From NCBI GenBank assembly GCA_963931255.1, contig OZ006972.1, positions 1,612,001 through 1,676,000 on the forward strand: a stretch of 64,000 nt of DNA, read 5' to 3'. Made by a program: the position numbers and the translations under genes. Positions 1 through 8,816 of this stretch are shown here, piece after piece (position 1 is the first letter of the stretch; each line of letters starts with the position of its first letter). A model generated the notes under the pieces. That model had not been told where the DNA came from. It worked only from the letters and a program-made list of their open reading frames with translations, and did not search any database. Origin of the DNA: CALUVN01 sp944323595. GTDB lineage: Bacteria; Cyanobacteriota; Vampirovibrionia; Gastranaerophilales; Gastranaerophilaceae.

Positions 1-1106
1 TAGGCTTTACCGCACGTGCGCCTAAATGGGCTACTGCATTCAAATTCCCGCCGGAGGAGGTTACAACCAAGCTTCTTGATATTGAACTTAATGTCGGTAA
101 AACAGGTGCCGTTACGCCTGTTGCGGTTTTGGAACCAGTTCATCTCGGCGGCAGTATTGTTCAGCGCGCAAGTCTGCATAATTTTGATGAAGTTAAAAGG
201 CTTGATATAAGAATTGGCGATACTGTTTTGATTAAAAAAGCTGCAGAAATTATTCCAAAGGTTATAAAGGTTATGGATACAAAAGAACATAATTCGTTTC
301 CTGTTGTTGAACCGCCGGAATTTTGTCCGTCCTGCCATTCAAAACTTATGTCTATTGACGGAGGGGTCAGTCTTTACTGTGCAAGTAAAAATTGTTCCCA
401 GCAGGTTACGGCAAAGATTGAATACTGGGCTTCTAAAGAGGCAATGGATATTGATAAAGTAGGTCCTGCGATTATTCAACAGCTTTATGATAAAAAATTC
501 ATCTCTAATGCTGTCGACTTATACCGTTTGTCCATCGAAGATTTTATGCAGCTTGATCTTGTTCAGGAAAAATCAGCGACCAATATGTATAATTCAATAC
601 AGGCAAGTAAAAATCGTTCCCTTACACGTCTGATTACGGCTCTGTCTATTAAAAATGTGGGTAAGGAAACCGCCGATATACTTGCGAATGAATTTAAAAC
701 AATTGATAACCTTAAAAATGCCGATATGAAAACTCTTGTTGCACTGCAAGGTATCGGCGAGAAGATGGCGGGTATAATTTACGACTTCTTTCATGATGAA
801 GAAAATATTAAAATGATTGATGCCTTAAAATCTCTCGGAGTGCAGCCGCCGGAAGTGCAGGGCGCCGCTTCAAATATTCTTGGCGGCAAAACATTTGTAC
901 TTACAGGTACATTAAAAAATATGACAAGAGAAGAAGCAAGTGCCTTGATTAAAAAAATGGGCGGCAAGACTTCATCTTCTGTATCAAAAAACACTTCTTA
1001 TGTGCTTGCCGGAGAAAATGCAGGGTCTAAATTAGACAAAGCAGAAAAATTAGGTGTTATAATATTAACAGAAGACGAATTTTTTGATATGATTAAAGAC
1101 AGCTAG
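1..1106 (+). CDS. ligA: NAD-dependent DNA ligase LigA, 3' part
   Basis: Seals nicks in duplex DNA using NAD+, acting in replication and repair. The frame is already open at base 3, so the start and the adenylation lysine lie outside the window. Visible in order: the end of the adenylation domain (ARAPKWATAFKFP), the OB fold, a four-cysteine zinc finger (CPSC, then CASKNC), helix-hairpin-helix repeats and a C-terminal BRCT domain (LGGKTFVLTGTL). This order is diagnostic for bacterial LigA. A TTG at 129 could be mistaken for a start, but it lies inside the OB-fold region. The next gene follows after 11 bases, so the three plus-strand genes here are probably co-transcribed. Confidence 0.97.
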   Translation, partial: GFTARAPKWATAFKFPPEEVTTKLLDIELNVGKTGAVTPVAVLEPVHLGGSIVQRASLHNFDEVKRLDIRIGDTVLIKKAAEIIPKVIKVMDTKEHNSFPVVEPPEFCPSCHSKLMSIDGGVSLYCASKNCSQQVTAKIEYWASKEAMDIDKVGPAIIQQLYDKKFISNAVDLYRLSIEDFMQLDLVQEKSATNMYNSIQASKNRSLTRLITALSIKNVGKETADILANEFKTIDNLKNADMKTLVALQGIGEKMAGIIYDFFHDEENIKMIDALKSLGVQPPEVQGAASNILGGKTFVLTGTLKNMTREEASALIKKMGGKTSSSVSKNTSYVLAGENAGSKLDKAEKLGVIILTEDEFFDMIKDS

Positions 1107-1117
1107 AAGGAATTAAT

Positions 1118-1564
1118 ATGAAAAGAAAAACTAGAGTTATACAAATAGATGGTTTCAGAGGTCTTGTACTCGCATTGTTTGCGGTTGTATGTCTTGCTGC
1201 CGGGTTTGTAGCATTCCCCGGATTTGTTGCAATGAGCATCTGGAATCATTTTCAGGCTCTTCCTGCTATAAATCTGTTTCAGGGGGTTTTACTCTGGATT
1301 ATTGTTGCAATGAGTCTTTATCTCGCAAATGGTCGTAAGGTTCAAATTTCATTTGCTTCCCCAAGAGAATTAACAGATGCAGAAATGAATAAACTTATGG
1401 AACGGGTTCGCCTGCAATCTCAGGTAAAAATGCTGAATGCTATGATGCTCAAAGCAGGTGAAGAACACAAAGAACTCGGTCAGGATACACTGAAAAATAA
1501 GGATTTGAATGCTGACGAAACAAAAAATGTTGAAACTTCGTCACATGAAGAGATTAAAAAGTAA
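1118..1564 (+). CDS. Hypothetical membrane protein, two transmembrane segments
   Basis: 148 residues, not recognised. The sequence shows a short basic N-terminus, two hydrophobic segments (about residues 13-42 and 52-68) and a charged C-terminal tail of about 75 residues that is rich in Lys and Glu and probably cytoplasmic and helical. An AAGGAA ribosome binding site sits 7 bases before the ATG. It lies between ligA and the SIMPL protein with only about 10 bases on either side, so it is almost certainly in their operon. No function can be assigned. Confidence 0.75.
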   Translation: MKRKTRVIQIDGFRGLVLALFAVVCLAAGFVAFPGFVAMSIWNHFQALPAINLFQGVLLWIIVAMSLYLANGRKVQISFASPRELTDAEMNKLMERVRLQSQVKMLNAMMLKAGEEHKELGQDTLKNKDLNADETKNVETSSHEEIKK

Positions 1565-1574
1565 AGGAGAATGT

Positions 1575-2315
1575 ATGAAAAAGATTTTTGTATCAGCTGT
1601 GGTTTTAGGTTTGCTTATCAGTGCTTCTTCTGTAGCATCAAATGCTATTACAACAAATTCTGATGAACGCGGTTATATTACTGTTAATACTCAGGCAAAT
1701 AAAGAGTTAAGTCCTGATCTGGTTGAAATTTCAATTGCTGTTGAAACTTATGACAAATCTATGCAAAAAGCTGTTGCTCAAAATAAAGAGATTTCAGATA
1801 AAGTTCAGAATGTATTGAAATCTATGATTAATTCACAAAATATGGATTATATAAAAACCTCTGATTTTAGTGCAACACCTCTATATAATTACTCAAACAA
1901 CAAAAGAGTCTTTGACAAATATCAGGTTTCAAATACAATAATTGTCCATACAAAAAGTATAGATAAAGCCGGTGAAATGATTGATAAGGCTATTGCTGCC
2001 GGTGCTACTAACGTAAATAATTTGAATTTCTCAATTTCTGATTATGAAGCACAATGCGATGAGTTGCTCTCACTTGCGGTTTCAAAAGCTAAAAATCAGG
2101 CAACTGCAGTTGCAAATGCAGCTGGCACTACACTGAATGGTGTTAAATATATGAATGCAAGCTGCAATTCTGGTGCCACCTCCAGAGTATATTACAATTT
2201 AATGGCTAAGAATGCTGTTGCTGATTCAGAAGCTGCTATGGGTTCTTCTACTCCTATTTCTGCAGGCAGAATTAAAGTTCAGGCAACATTGAACTCTGCT
2301 TTCTTTGTAAAGTAA
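1575..2315 (+). CDS. SIMPL-domain (DUF541) secreted protein
   Basis: 246 residues with a Sec signal peptide (MKKIFVSAVVLGLLISA, cleavage probably near residue 23) followed by a SIMPL/DUF541 domain. Supporting features are the opening GYITVNTQANKELSPDLVEI, the middle IVHTKSIDKAGEMIDKAI, and the typical repeated AVSKAKNQATAVANAAG helix. Members of this periplasmic or outer-membrane family are linked to oxidative stress resistance in some bacteria, but their biochemical role is unknown. The start at 1575 is chosen over an upstream in-frame ATG at 1509 because AAGGAGA lies just before it and the signal peptide then begins correctly. A strong hairpin follows the gene. Confidence 0.88.
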   Translation: MKKIFVSAVVLGLLISASSVASNAITTNSDERGYITVNTQANKELSPDLVEISIAVETYDKSMQKAVAQNKEISDKVQNVLKSMINSQNMDYIKTSDFSATPLYNYSNNKRVFDKYQVSNTIIVHTKSIDKAGEMIDKAIAAGATNVNNLNFSISDYEAQCDELLSLAVSKAKNQATAVANAAGTTLNGVKYMNASCNSGATSRVYYNLMAKNAVADSEAAMGSSTPISAGRIKVQATLNSAFFVK

Positions 2316-2335
2316 AATTTTAATAATTTTATACT

Positions 2336-2371
2336 GAGACGCTGTAAATTTTTATAAATTTACAGCGTCTC
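2336..2371 (+). terminator. Hairpin terminator after the ligA-SIMPL operon
   Basis: A perfect 16-bp inverted repeat (GAGACGCTGTAAATTT and its complement) with a 4-base loop starts 21 bases after the stop codon. A run of six T lies at 2386-2391 rather than directly after the stem, so it is a good structural stop but not a textbook intrinsic terminator. Confidence 0.7.
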
Positions 2372-2410
2372 TACTAGCAAAAATTTTTTATCAGAAGTTT
2401 TCTGCCTTGT

Positions 2411-2890
2411 ATGAATGATATAACATTTACCGGCATAAAAGGTTTACATACATACAAGATTAAAAATTATAATAACCCCGACAACCCTATATTAAGGATT
2501 TCGGCAAAATTATCTAATGACGCTGATGGGTATGATTTGTCAGATTATTTTAATTATTTGAGAAAATCACGTAAAGAATATCGGGAATATTGCAAAAATT
2601 TTGATGATCCTACAGCTATAGAGTTGGACTGTTTGACGATTAATGAAAAAGGTTTTGGAAAACGAAATGCCTTTAAACTTAATCGTATTCCGCTTCTTTT
2701 CGACAGAGATGAAGTTATACCTATATTTGAATTCCTTGCACGCTTTACAAAAAGAGCTGCTGAAAGCACGACATCACCTGTGCAAAAGGAATTTATAAAT
2801 AAAGTAAATTCAGCAATAACAGAAGCTGCTGCAAAATATTTTGAAATTCCGCTGAAGAGTTTATTTCGAGATAATCATAAAAGATTTTAG
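2411..2890 (+). CDS. Hypothetical protein with N-terminal FTG motif
   Basis: 159 residues, not recognised. It is mostly charged and appears soluble, with no signal peptide or membrane segment. The N-terminus (MNDITFTGIKGLHTYKI) carries a short F-T-G motif that resembles motifs in other hypothetical proteins of this window (at 19374 and 55897). There is no convincing Shine-Dalgarno sequence before the ATG. Its last 30 bases overlap the end of the convergent glycosidase gene, so each stop codon lies inside the other gene. It follows the terminator at 2336 and is probably transcribed alone. Confidence 0.65.
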   Translation: MNDITFTGIKGLHTYKIKNYNNPDNPILRISAKLSNDADGYDLSDYFNYLRKSRKEYREYCKNFDDPTAIELDCLTINEKGFGKRNAFKLNRIPLLFDRDEVIPIFEFLARFTKRAAESTTSPVQKEFINKVNSAITEAAAKYFEIPLKSLFRDNHKRF

Positions 2891-3658
2891 GTTTCTGCCG
2901 CCGCCATCGCTGTTTGAAGTTACTTCAATTTTATCAAGGTAATTCATTGATGTTGAACTTCCGCCATCAAAAGCCATAGCTCTATCAAATCCCATTTTTT
3001 TACATAATGACTGAACTTCATACATATCCATCGGGTTTTTATCGGTTATTATGAGAATATGCGCAACTCCGTCTTTTAGACCGATAACAGTTCTTGCTGT
3101 TTTATGTAAAACTGACGCTGATTCACGAATAACTTCGCCGTCTTTTTTTACTATAAAAAATTCTTCTTCCAATCTCAATGTTGGTAATATTAAAGGTCCG
3201 CCCTGCGCGGATGTTAACAGCTCGCAGCCAAACTCGATATCTGCTTTATGAGGTGTTATTTCGTAATGAAGCTTGTTTCCGCATCTGACGACACGAAATT
3301 CAGTACGGTTCATTATCATATCCAGACTTTTTCTTGAATATTTTCCGCCCATCCAGAGGTTTTCATTAAACAGCGGGTCAGCAGATATTTGTCCGTCAGT
3401 TACTATGTAGGAAATTGTTTTTTCGTTTTCCGGATCAAAAAAGCCCGCGTTTATTGTCAATTTAGCGTTACCTTTCTGGTGCGCTTCTTTGTTTGTTATC
3501 AAATGCTCGCTTGTTACAAATTTAATTTTCTTTTTAATCTTTTCACCGTTCAGTGTGATATGATAAATCCCGTCATTATATTCTATATCGACAGGTTTTG
3601 ACATTACAGATGTATTGATGGTTAATAGTGTGCATAGAAGCAGAATAATTTTTTTCAT
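2861..3658 (-). CDS. Phosphodiester glycosidase family protein (NAGPA/DUF2233), exported
   Basis: 265 residues with an N-terminal signal peptide (MKKIILLLCTLLTINTSVMS). Family hallmarks are NAGFF at residues 70-74, RTVIG in the middle and DGGSSTSM at about residues 231-238. These match the phosphodiester glycosidase fold named after the mammalian uncovering enzyme NAGPA. Bacterial members are envelope proteins thought to act on sugar phosphodiesters or exopolysaccharide. It is translationally coupled (TAATG) to the LptF/G permease gene upstream, so it is expressed with LPS export genes. A role in envelope glycan trimming is inference. Confidence 0.85.
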   Translation of the reverse strand: MKKIILLLCTLLTINTSVMSKPVDIEYNDGIYHITLNGEKIKKKIKFVTSEHLITNKEAHQKGNAKLTINAGFFDPENEKTISYIVTDGQISADPLFNENLWMGGKYSRKSLDMIMNRTEFRVVRCGNKLHYEITPHKADIEFGCELLTSAQGGPLILPTLRLEEEFFIVKKDGEVIRESASVLHKTARTVIGLKDGVAHILIITDKNPMDMYEVQSLCKKMGFDRAMAFDGGSSTSMNYLDKIEVTSNSDGGGRNLKSFMIISK

Positions 3659-4773
3659 TACAAATCCTTAGTTTTATAGAAGCCGATAATAGCCGCTAAA
3701 AATGCCAGTGGCGGGAATATTGCAGTTATCAACGGATGTAATACACCTTTTTCTGCCAGCAGGTCAAAGAAAGGCAGAGTTATATAATATAAGAAAATAC
3801 AGCCTATAGCTATTGTAAAACCTATTAAACGTTGTTCGCGTGGCTTTGAAAATCCGAGAAGCGCTCCCATTATCGCAAGCAATATGCATACAAACGGGTG
3901 GAAAAATCTTTGCAGATATTTATTCAGCATATATCTGTATTCTTCGGTTAAGCCTTCTTTTTTAAGCAGTTTTATATAATTGTGTAAATCATGGTTCGTA
4001 ATGTCCCGTTCTTTTTTGACGGAATATGTCATTAATGTATAGGCATTTTGTGCGGATTCTCCGTTTAAGACCGACATAGCCGGAATTTGATCAATCGCTT
4101 CAAATATACCGTCGTTATTAATTTTATAGCGTGTGACATTATAAAGTGCCCAATGGTCAGGATAAGTTCTTCCGGTTTTTGCATGATATATGTTTGAAAG
4201 CTGATGGACATCTGTATACCGTTGTTTTGAAAAATCCAGAACTATGATGTTTACCATTTTATCAAGACTGAATTTTGAAACAATTACAGCATTCACCGGC
4301 ACATTGTTGATGTCTTTTTGTGTATAAATATATTGTGTAGTTGTGTATTCACCTTTTATATCTTTAAGTTTTTGCGCAGAAAGCGGAATCAGCTTATCAT
4401 AGGTTACAAAGCACATCCAGGTTACGATTAGGCTTAAGACAATAACAGGAGCAATAATTCTTTTGAAAGACAATCCGACGGCTCTGAATATGGTAAGTTC
4501 CGAGTCTTTACTCAATTTATCGAACGTGAATAAAGAACCGAGAAGCAACCCTACAGGAAAAGCTTTTCCGAGAATTTTGGGCAATTCGAAAAATAATACA
4601 AGTACGGCTGTTTTAATGCCATACTCACCGGCAAGAGTCTTTTTTATTGTATTCAAAAGCATTTCCGGCGCAATCCATACAACGGTAAAAAGTAAGATTG
4701 CAACGAATGTTGTAACCATTACCTGCGTAAAAATATATTTATCATATATAGTTATTCTAGGTAAAAATTTCAT
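3658..4773 (-). CDS. LptF/LptG-type LPS export permease (YjgP/YjgQ family)
   Basis: 371 residues. Six hydrophobic segments are visible: three in the first 120 residues and three in the last 100. Between them lies a periplasmic beta-rich domain (about 130-270), the layout of LptF and LptG. These form the inner-membrane channel that, powered by LptB, extracts LPS and passes it to the periplasmic bridge. Only one permease gene is present next to lptB, whereas enterobacteria use an LptF-LptG heterodimer; it may form a homodimer, or a second copy may lie elsewhere. The start overlaps the lptB stop by one base. F and G cannot be told apart from sequence alone. Confidence 0.92.
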   Translation of the reverse strand: MKFLPRITIYDKYIFTQVMVTTFVAILLFTVVWIAPEMLLNTIKKTLAGEYGIKTAVLVLFFELPKILGKAFPVGLLLGSLFTFDKLSKDSELTIFRAVGLSFKRIIAPVIVLSLIVTWMCFVTYDKLIPLSAQKLKDIKGEYTTTQYIYTQKDINNVPVNAVIVSKFSLDKMVNIIVLDFSKQRYTDVHQLSNIYHAKTGRTYPDHWALYNVTRYKINNDGIFEAIDQIPAMSVLNGESAQNAYTLMTYSVKKERDITNHDLHNYIKLLKKEGLTEEYRYMLNKYLQRFFHPFVCILLAIMGALLGFSKPREQRLIGFTIAIGCIFLYYITLPFFDLLAEKGVLHPLITAIFPPLAFLAAIIGFYKTKDL

Positions 4774-5498
4774 TAGAGTTGGAAATCCTTTCCTAAATAA
4801 AATTCCTTAGCAACAGGATCAACTGCAACATCTTTACTTCTACCCTGTATTTTAATTTTCCCGTCAAAGATTACGTATGCTCTGTCAGTAATAGAAAGTG
4901 TCGCTTTCGGGTTGTGGTCTGTAATCAGCACACCCAGCCCTTTATCTTCTGAGATTTTTCTGATATTGTCTTTAATATCACCGATTGCAATAGGGTCAAT
5001 ACCGGCAAACGGTTCATCAAGCAGCATAAAATCAGGACTTGCTGCAAGAGCTCTTGCAATTTCAACACGTCGTCTTTCTCCGCCTGATAGTGACACTGCG
5101 GCATAGTGACGAAGTCTTTTTATACCGAATTCTTCCAAAAGTTCTTCCAGTTTGTATTTTTTTTCTCTGTAAGTTAGTTTATCATTCATTTGGAGAACGA
5201 GTTTAATATTATCTTCAACGCTTAATTTTCTGAAGATAGATGCTTCCTGAGGAAGATAACCCAATCCTGCTTTTGCCCTGATATTCATTGGCCAGCTTGT
5301 TATATCCTGTCCATCAAGCAAAATATGACCTTTGTTTGGTTTTATAAGTCCGACTACCATGTAAAATGTAGTGGTCTTTCCTGCTCCGTTAGGACCCAGC
5401 AGGCAAACTACTTCTCCTTTGTTCATTTCAAAAGAGATATCATTTACTACACTTCTGTCCCCGTATATTTTCACTAAATTTTTTGCTTCTATCTTCAT
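4773..5498 (-). CDS. lptB: LPS export ABC transporter ATP-binding protein LptB
   Basis: 241 residues. It hydrolyses ATP to drive LPS extraction from the inner membrane. It has Walker A GPNGAGKTT (about residues 35-43), the Q-loop region GYLPQEASIF typical of LptB, the signature LSGGERRR, Walker B FMLLDEP, the D-loop GID and the switch histidine in LITDHN. Length and the AGKTTTFYM/ LPQEASIFRKLSVEDNI context are characteristic of LptB rather than of amino-acid transporters. AAGGGG precedes the ATG. It is the first gene of the lptB-permease-glycosidase operon, with a promoter candidate at 5524-5552. Confidence 0.95.
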   Translation of the reverse strand: MKIEAKNLVKIYGDRSVVNDISFEMNKGEVVCLLGPNGAGKTTTFYMVVGLIKPNKGHILLDGQDITSWPMNIRAKAGLGYLPQEASIFRKLSVEDNIKLVLQMNDKLTYREKKYKLEELLEEFGIKRLRHYAAVSLSGGERRRVEIARALAASPDFMLLDEPFAGIDPIAIGDIKDNIRKISEDKGLGVLITDHNPKATLSITDRAYVIFDGKIKIQGRSKDVAVDPVAKEFYLGKDFQL

Positions 5499-5523
5499 AT
5501 ATGCCCCTTTTAGTATAATTAAT

Positions 5524-5552
5524 ATTCTAATTTAAACAGGGTGAAAATGCAA
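5524..5552 (-). promoter_or_regulatory. Sigma70-type promoter candidate for lptB
   Basis: On the minus strand, TTGCAT (5547-5552) and TAGAAT (5524-5529) are separated by exactly 17 bases. The start site would fall about 20 bases before the lptB ATG, leaving room for its AAGGGG ribosome binding site. Confidence 0.5.
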
Positions 5553-5742
5553 TCATAGTCAGTATTTCAAAAATATATTGTTAAGATATGTAAAATATAT
5601 TTGAAATATATACAAAAATTCTAAATAATGAGTTATAATATATATATAACCATTTTTCTTTTTCTTTATTTTCTCCTACACACTAACCTTTTACCAAAAC
5701 AGCCGTAAAAACGGCTTTTCATTAAAACAATTGACAATTTCA

Positions 5743-5777
5743 TAAAAAAGACTTTCTCATCCGCAAGGGTGATAAAG
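5743..5777 (-). terminator. Intrinsic terminator of trpS
   Basis: On the minus strand a GC-containing stem (CTTTATCACCC pairing with GGATGAGAAAG, two mismatches, short loop) is followed directly by TCTTTTTT. It lies about 75 bases after the trpS stop. Confidence 0.55.
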
Positions 5778-5850
5778 AACAAGCAGGATCCTCTGTATAT
5801 CTTATAATGTATATTAAAAACCGAAAATCTTACCTGCTTGTTTTTTATTT

Positions 5851-6852
5851 TTAGTACATCCCGATTAATTCTCTGACAGTTAAGAGAGTTTTTCGGGCTT
5901 GTATGCGTGCTTTTTCAGAACCTTCCAGGATAATTCTTCTGACCTCTTCAGGGTGGGCTTCGTAGTATCTGCGTTTTTCCCTGATTGGTTTTAATTTTTC
6001 ATTAATAAGCGCACCAAGCTGGCGTTTACAATCAGCGCAGCCGCGTAGACCTTTTTCACATTCCGTTTTAACCTGAGATATTTGTTCTTCAGAGCCGAAT
6101 ATTTTCCAGTATTTGAAAGCAACTTCGCACTCGTCCGGATGTCCCGGATCATCTTTTCTCATTCTGCTTCTGTCTGTAATTGCACTCATGACTTTTTTTG
6201 CGGTTACTTCTTCTGAATCGGAGATTTTTATATCATTTTGGAAAGATTTACCCATTTTATTTCCGTCCAGACCGCATATAAGAGCACAGTCATTAAGGAG
6301 CGGCACAGGTTCTTTAAAGAAGTCTGTTTTGTAAATATTATTGAAACGTCTTGCGATATCGCGGGTAATTTCAATATGTGCAATTTGATCGCTTCCGACA
6401 GGAACAGCGTCTGCATTAAACATCATTATATCCGCACTCATAAGTACCGGATAACCCATTAATCCAAATCCTATTTGTGAATTAAGCCCCTCTTTTGTTC
6501 GTAGAATTTTTGCCATATCTTTTAAGGTCGGGTCGCGTTCTACCCAGTTTTGCGGGGTAATCATGCCAAGATATATATTTAATTCTGCAATTTCCGGAAC
6601 AAGTGATTGGACGTAAATAGTCGCTTTATCCGGATCTATACCGGATGCAAGCCAGTCTATGACAACATCAGTAACATCTTGTTTCATTGTTTCTGTTTTA
6701 TCGTACTTTGTTGTGAGAGCGTGCCAGTCAGCCACAAAGAAGAAACTTTCATATTTTTCCTGTAGCTGCACCAAATTTTGGATAACACCGAGGTAGTGTC
6801 CGAGGTGGAGTTTACCTGTTGATCTCATACCTGTTACGATTCTTTGTGTCAT
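5851..6852 (-). CDS. trpS: Tryptophanyl-tRNA synthetase
   Basis: 333 residues, the usual size for bacterial TrpRS. This class I synthetase joins tryptophan to tRNA-Trp. The HIGH motif is HLGH (residues 16-19, in GKLHLGHYLG), the KMSKS loop is present as KMGKS near residue 197, and the family segments FFFVADWHALT and TDRSRMRKDDPGHP are clear. The start at 6852 is preferred over an in-frame ATG at 6873, because the upstream ATG has no ribosome binding site while AAAGGA and AAAAGG lie between the two. It stands alone, divergent from the ABC importer operon, with a terminator candidate downstream. Confidence 0.96.
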   Translation of the reverse strand: MTQRIVTGMRSTGKLHLGHYLGVIQNLVQLQEKYESFFFVADWHALTTKYDKTETMKQDVTDVVIDWLASGIDPDKATIYVQSLVPEIAELNIYLGMITPQNWVERDPTLKDMAKILRTKEGLNSQIGFGLMGYPVLMSADIMMFNADAVPVGSDQIAHIEITRDIARRFNNIYKTDFFKEPVPLLNDCALICGLDGNKMGKSFQNDIKISDSEEVTAKKVMSAITDRSRMRKDDPGHPDECEVAFKYWKIFGSEEQISQVKTECEKGLRGCADCKRQLGALINEKLKPIREKRRYYEAHPEEVRRIILEGSEKARIQARKTLLTVRELIGMY

Positions 6853-6968
6853 AACCTTTTCCCGTCCTTTCATTTACATTGAAATTATAACTGAAAAATC
6901 TATTGGTGTAAATCAATATTCCCTCTGCAGGCTATAAAATTTTGTAATTTTTATGCTAAGCTAAACTT

Positions 6969-8816
6969 ATGAAGAGAATAATATTCGGGTTAATAATTTT
7001 ATTCTTACTTATTTGGGGCTTAAAATCCTGTTTGCATGCAGATATTCCCGAAACTGAACAGCCGCCTGTTTCTGTTATTGATGAAACTCATCAGATTATT
7101 CCGCCGCCTCCGCAAAAAAATGTTACGATTGACGGGGTGGATTATTTACAGTCACAGGCACCTGTCGGAAAATTCGGCGGTACTTTTATAGCTTCAACCA
7201 TAGGTGAGGGACCTAAGACATTCAATCCGTTTAATTCAAGAGATAACATTTCATCTCTTATGTCAGATATTATGTATGACGGACTTTTGACAACAAATCC
7301 TTATACAGGGGAAGTTATACCAAAGCTTGCAAAATCTTTTGAAGTTAACGGGTCGGAATATATTATTGAACTTCGCCGCGGGCTTAAATGGTCTGACGGT
7401 AAGCCTATTACTGCTGATGATGTTGTATTTACCTGGCGGGATATTGTTTTTGCGGGTGTAGGTAATACTTCTGTAAGAGATTCTATCGTGATTGACGGTG
7501 AACTGCCTACAGTTGCGAAGATTGATGACTATACGGTAAAATTTACGACACCGAAACCTTTTGCTCCGTTTTTGAGAATGCTTTCAAATCCGATTGCACC
7601 TAAACATGTTTTTGAAGCCGCAGTGAAAAAAGGAAATGCTTATTTCGATACATTTTTATCTACAAACGCAGATCCGAAAACTTTTGTCACAAGCGGGGCT
7701 TTTAGAATTCAGGAATATATTCCGGCGCAAAGAGTTACGTTTGTGCGTAATCCTGATTACTATGTTATAAATACAAAAGATGAAAAATTGCCTTATCTTG
7801 ATAAATTAGTCTATTTGATTGTAGGTGATTTGAATAATGAGGTTTTGAAGTTTGAAGCAAAGGAGCTTGATATAATCGGTTTGCAGGGCGCAAATGTTGC
7901 CAGATTTAAAACTCTTGAACCGCATTCTGATTTTACTGTTTATAATCTCGGTCCGAATACAGGCACAATGTATTTGACAATGAATTTGAACAACCGTAAG
8001 AATGAGGACGGAAAATTTTATGTTGAACCTAAAAAACAAATCTGGTTCAGAAATAGAAATTTCAGGCGTGCTGTTGATTACGCCATAGACCGTGATAATA
8101 TGGTATTTAATATTGCCAACGGACTTGGAGAGCCCCTGTTCACGGCAGAAAGTCTTAATTCAATATTCTTAAATAAAAATCTTAAACCATACCATAAAGA
8201 TTTGGCTAAATCACGGGAGTTGTTAAAACAAGAGGGTTTTTATTGGGATAAAAAAGGCCGTTTGTTTGATAAATACAATAACAGAGTGGAATTTGACCTC
8301 TATACAAATGCCGGTAACACTGAACGTGAGGCTATCGGGGTTATGGTAAAACAGGATTTGGAAGATTTAGGCATGAAAGTTAATTTCAAACCTGTTGAGT
8401 TTAATTCTCTTGTTAATAAATTAGCAAATACACTGGATTGGGATATGGTGATAATGGGATTGACGGGTTCTCCTCTGGAGCCTAACAGCGGTAAGAATGT
8501 ATGGCATTCCCGCGGAACCCTCCACATGTTTAACCAGCGTCTTGAAAAAGACAAAAAAGATGACAGGTTTGATTGGGAAAAACGTCTTGATGAAATTTAT
8601 GACAAAGGAGCCCTCGCAATAGATTTCAACGAACGAAAAAAATATTATGACGAATATCAGCAGATTGCCTATGATGAAAAACCGTTTATTTATATTTATT
8701 CTCCAATTGTGATTACTGCGATAAGAGATAAATTCAAAAATGTTTTTCCGACAACGCTCGGCGGGGCAACTCATAATATCGAAGAAATTTATATTGATAA
8801 GGAGGGCAGAAAATAA
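6969..8816 (+). CDS. Peptide-type ABC transporter substrate-binding lipoprotein (SBP family 5)
   Basis: 615 residues. N-terminal hydrophobic segment ending in LKSC with Cys21, a plausible lipobox, so probably a lipoprotein. The body is an SBP_bac_5 domain: GPKTFNPFNSRDN near the start, the family block KWSDGKPITADDVVFTWRDI, FRRAVDYAIDRDNM, and the C-terminal NEIYD-like region. The family binds oligopeptides, dipeptides or related solutes. No good Shine-Dalgarno sequence precedes the ATG, and a TATGCT element lies about 12 bases upstream, so the message may have a very short leader. Its stop overlaps the next gene start (TAATG). Confidence 0.9.
   Translation: MKRIIFGLIILFLLIWGLKSCLHADIPETEQPPVSVIDETHQIIPPPPQKNVTIDGVDYLQSQAPVGKFGGTFIASTIGEGPKTFNPFNSRDNISSLMSDIMYDGLLTTNPYTGEVIPKLAKSFEVNGSEYIIELRRGLKWSDGKPITADDVVFTWRDIVFAGVGNTSVRDSIVIDGELPTVAKIDDYTVKFTTPKPFAPFLRMLSNPIAPKHVFEAAVKKGNAYFDTFLSTNADPKTFVTSGAFRIQEYIPAQRVTFVRNPDYYVINTKDEKLPYLDKLVYLIVGDLNNEVLKFEAKELDIIGLQGANVARFKTLEPHSDFTVYNLGPNTGTMYLTMNLNNRKNEDGKFYVEPKKQIWFRNRNFRRAVDYAIDRDNMVFNIANGLGEPLFTAESLNSIFLNKNLKPYHKDLAKSRELLKQEGFYWDKKGRLFDKYNNRVEFDLYTNAGNTEREAIGVMVKQDLEDLGMKVNFKPVEFNSLVNKLANTLDWDMVIMGLTGSPLEPNSGKNVWHSRGTLHMFNQRLEKDKKDDRFDWEKRLDEIYDKGALAIDFNERKKYYDEYQQIAYDEKPFIYIYSPIVITAIRDKFKNVFPTTLGGATHNIEEIYIDKEGRK

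Larger units (their letters stand above)
5499..5850. other. Intergenic region between lptB and trpS
   Basis: 352 bases with no supported gene. It holds the lptB promoter, a plus-strand TATAAT-like element (5634-5639) followed by a pyrimidine-rich stretch, a short palindrome AGCCGT-AAAA-ACGGCT (5701-5716) with T runs on both strands, the minus-strand terminator of trpS (5743-5777), and a 10-bp inverted repeat AACAAGCAGG (5778-5787 with 5833-5842) that spans a 45-base loop and ends in a T-rich tract on the plus strand. Confidence 0.5.

Noticed and set aside
5795..5820. A third dif-like stretch (ATAATGTATATTA)
   Set aside because: Thirteen bases resemble the dif core, but the arms are not complementary over 11 bases and no recombinase is near; chance in AT-rich DNA is enough.
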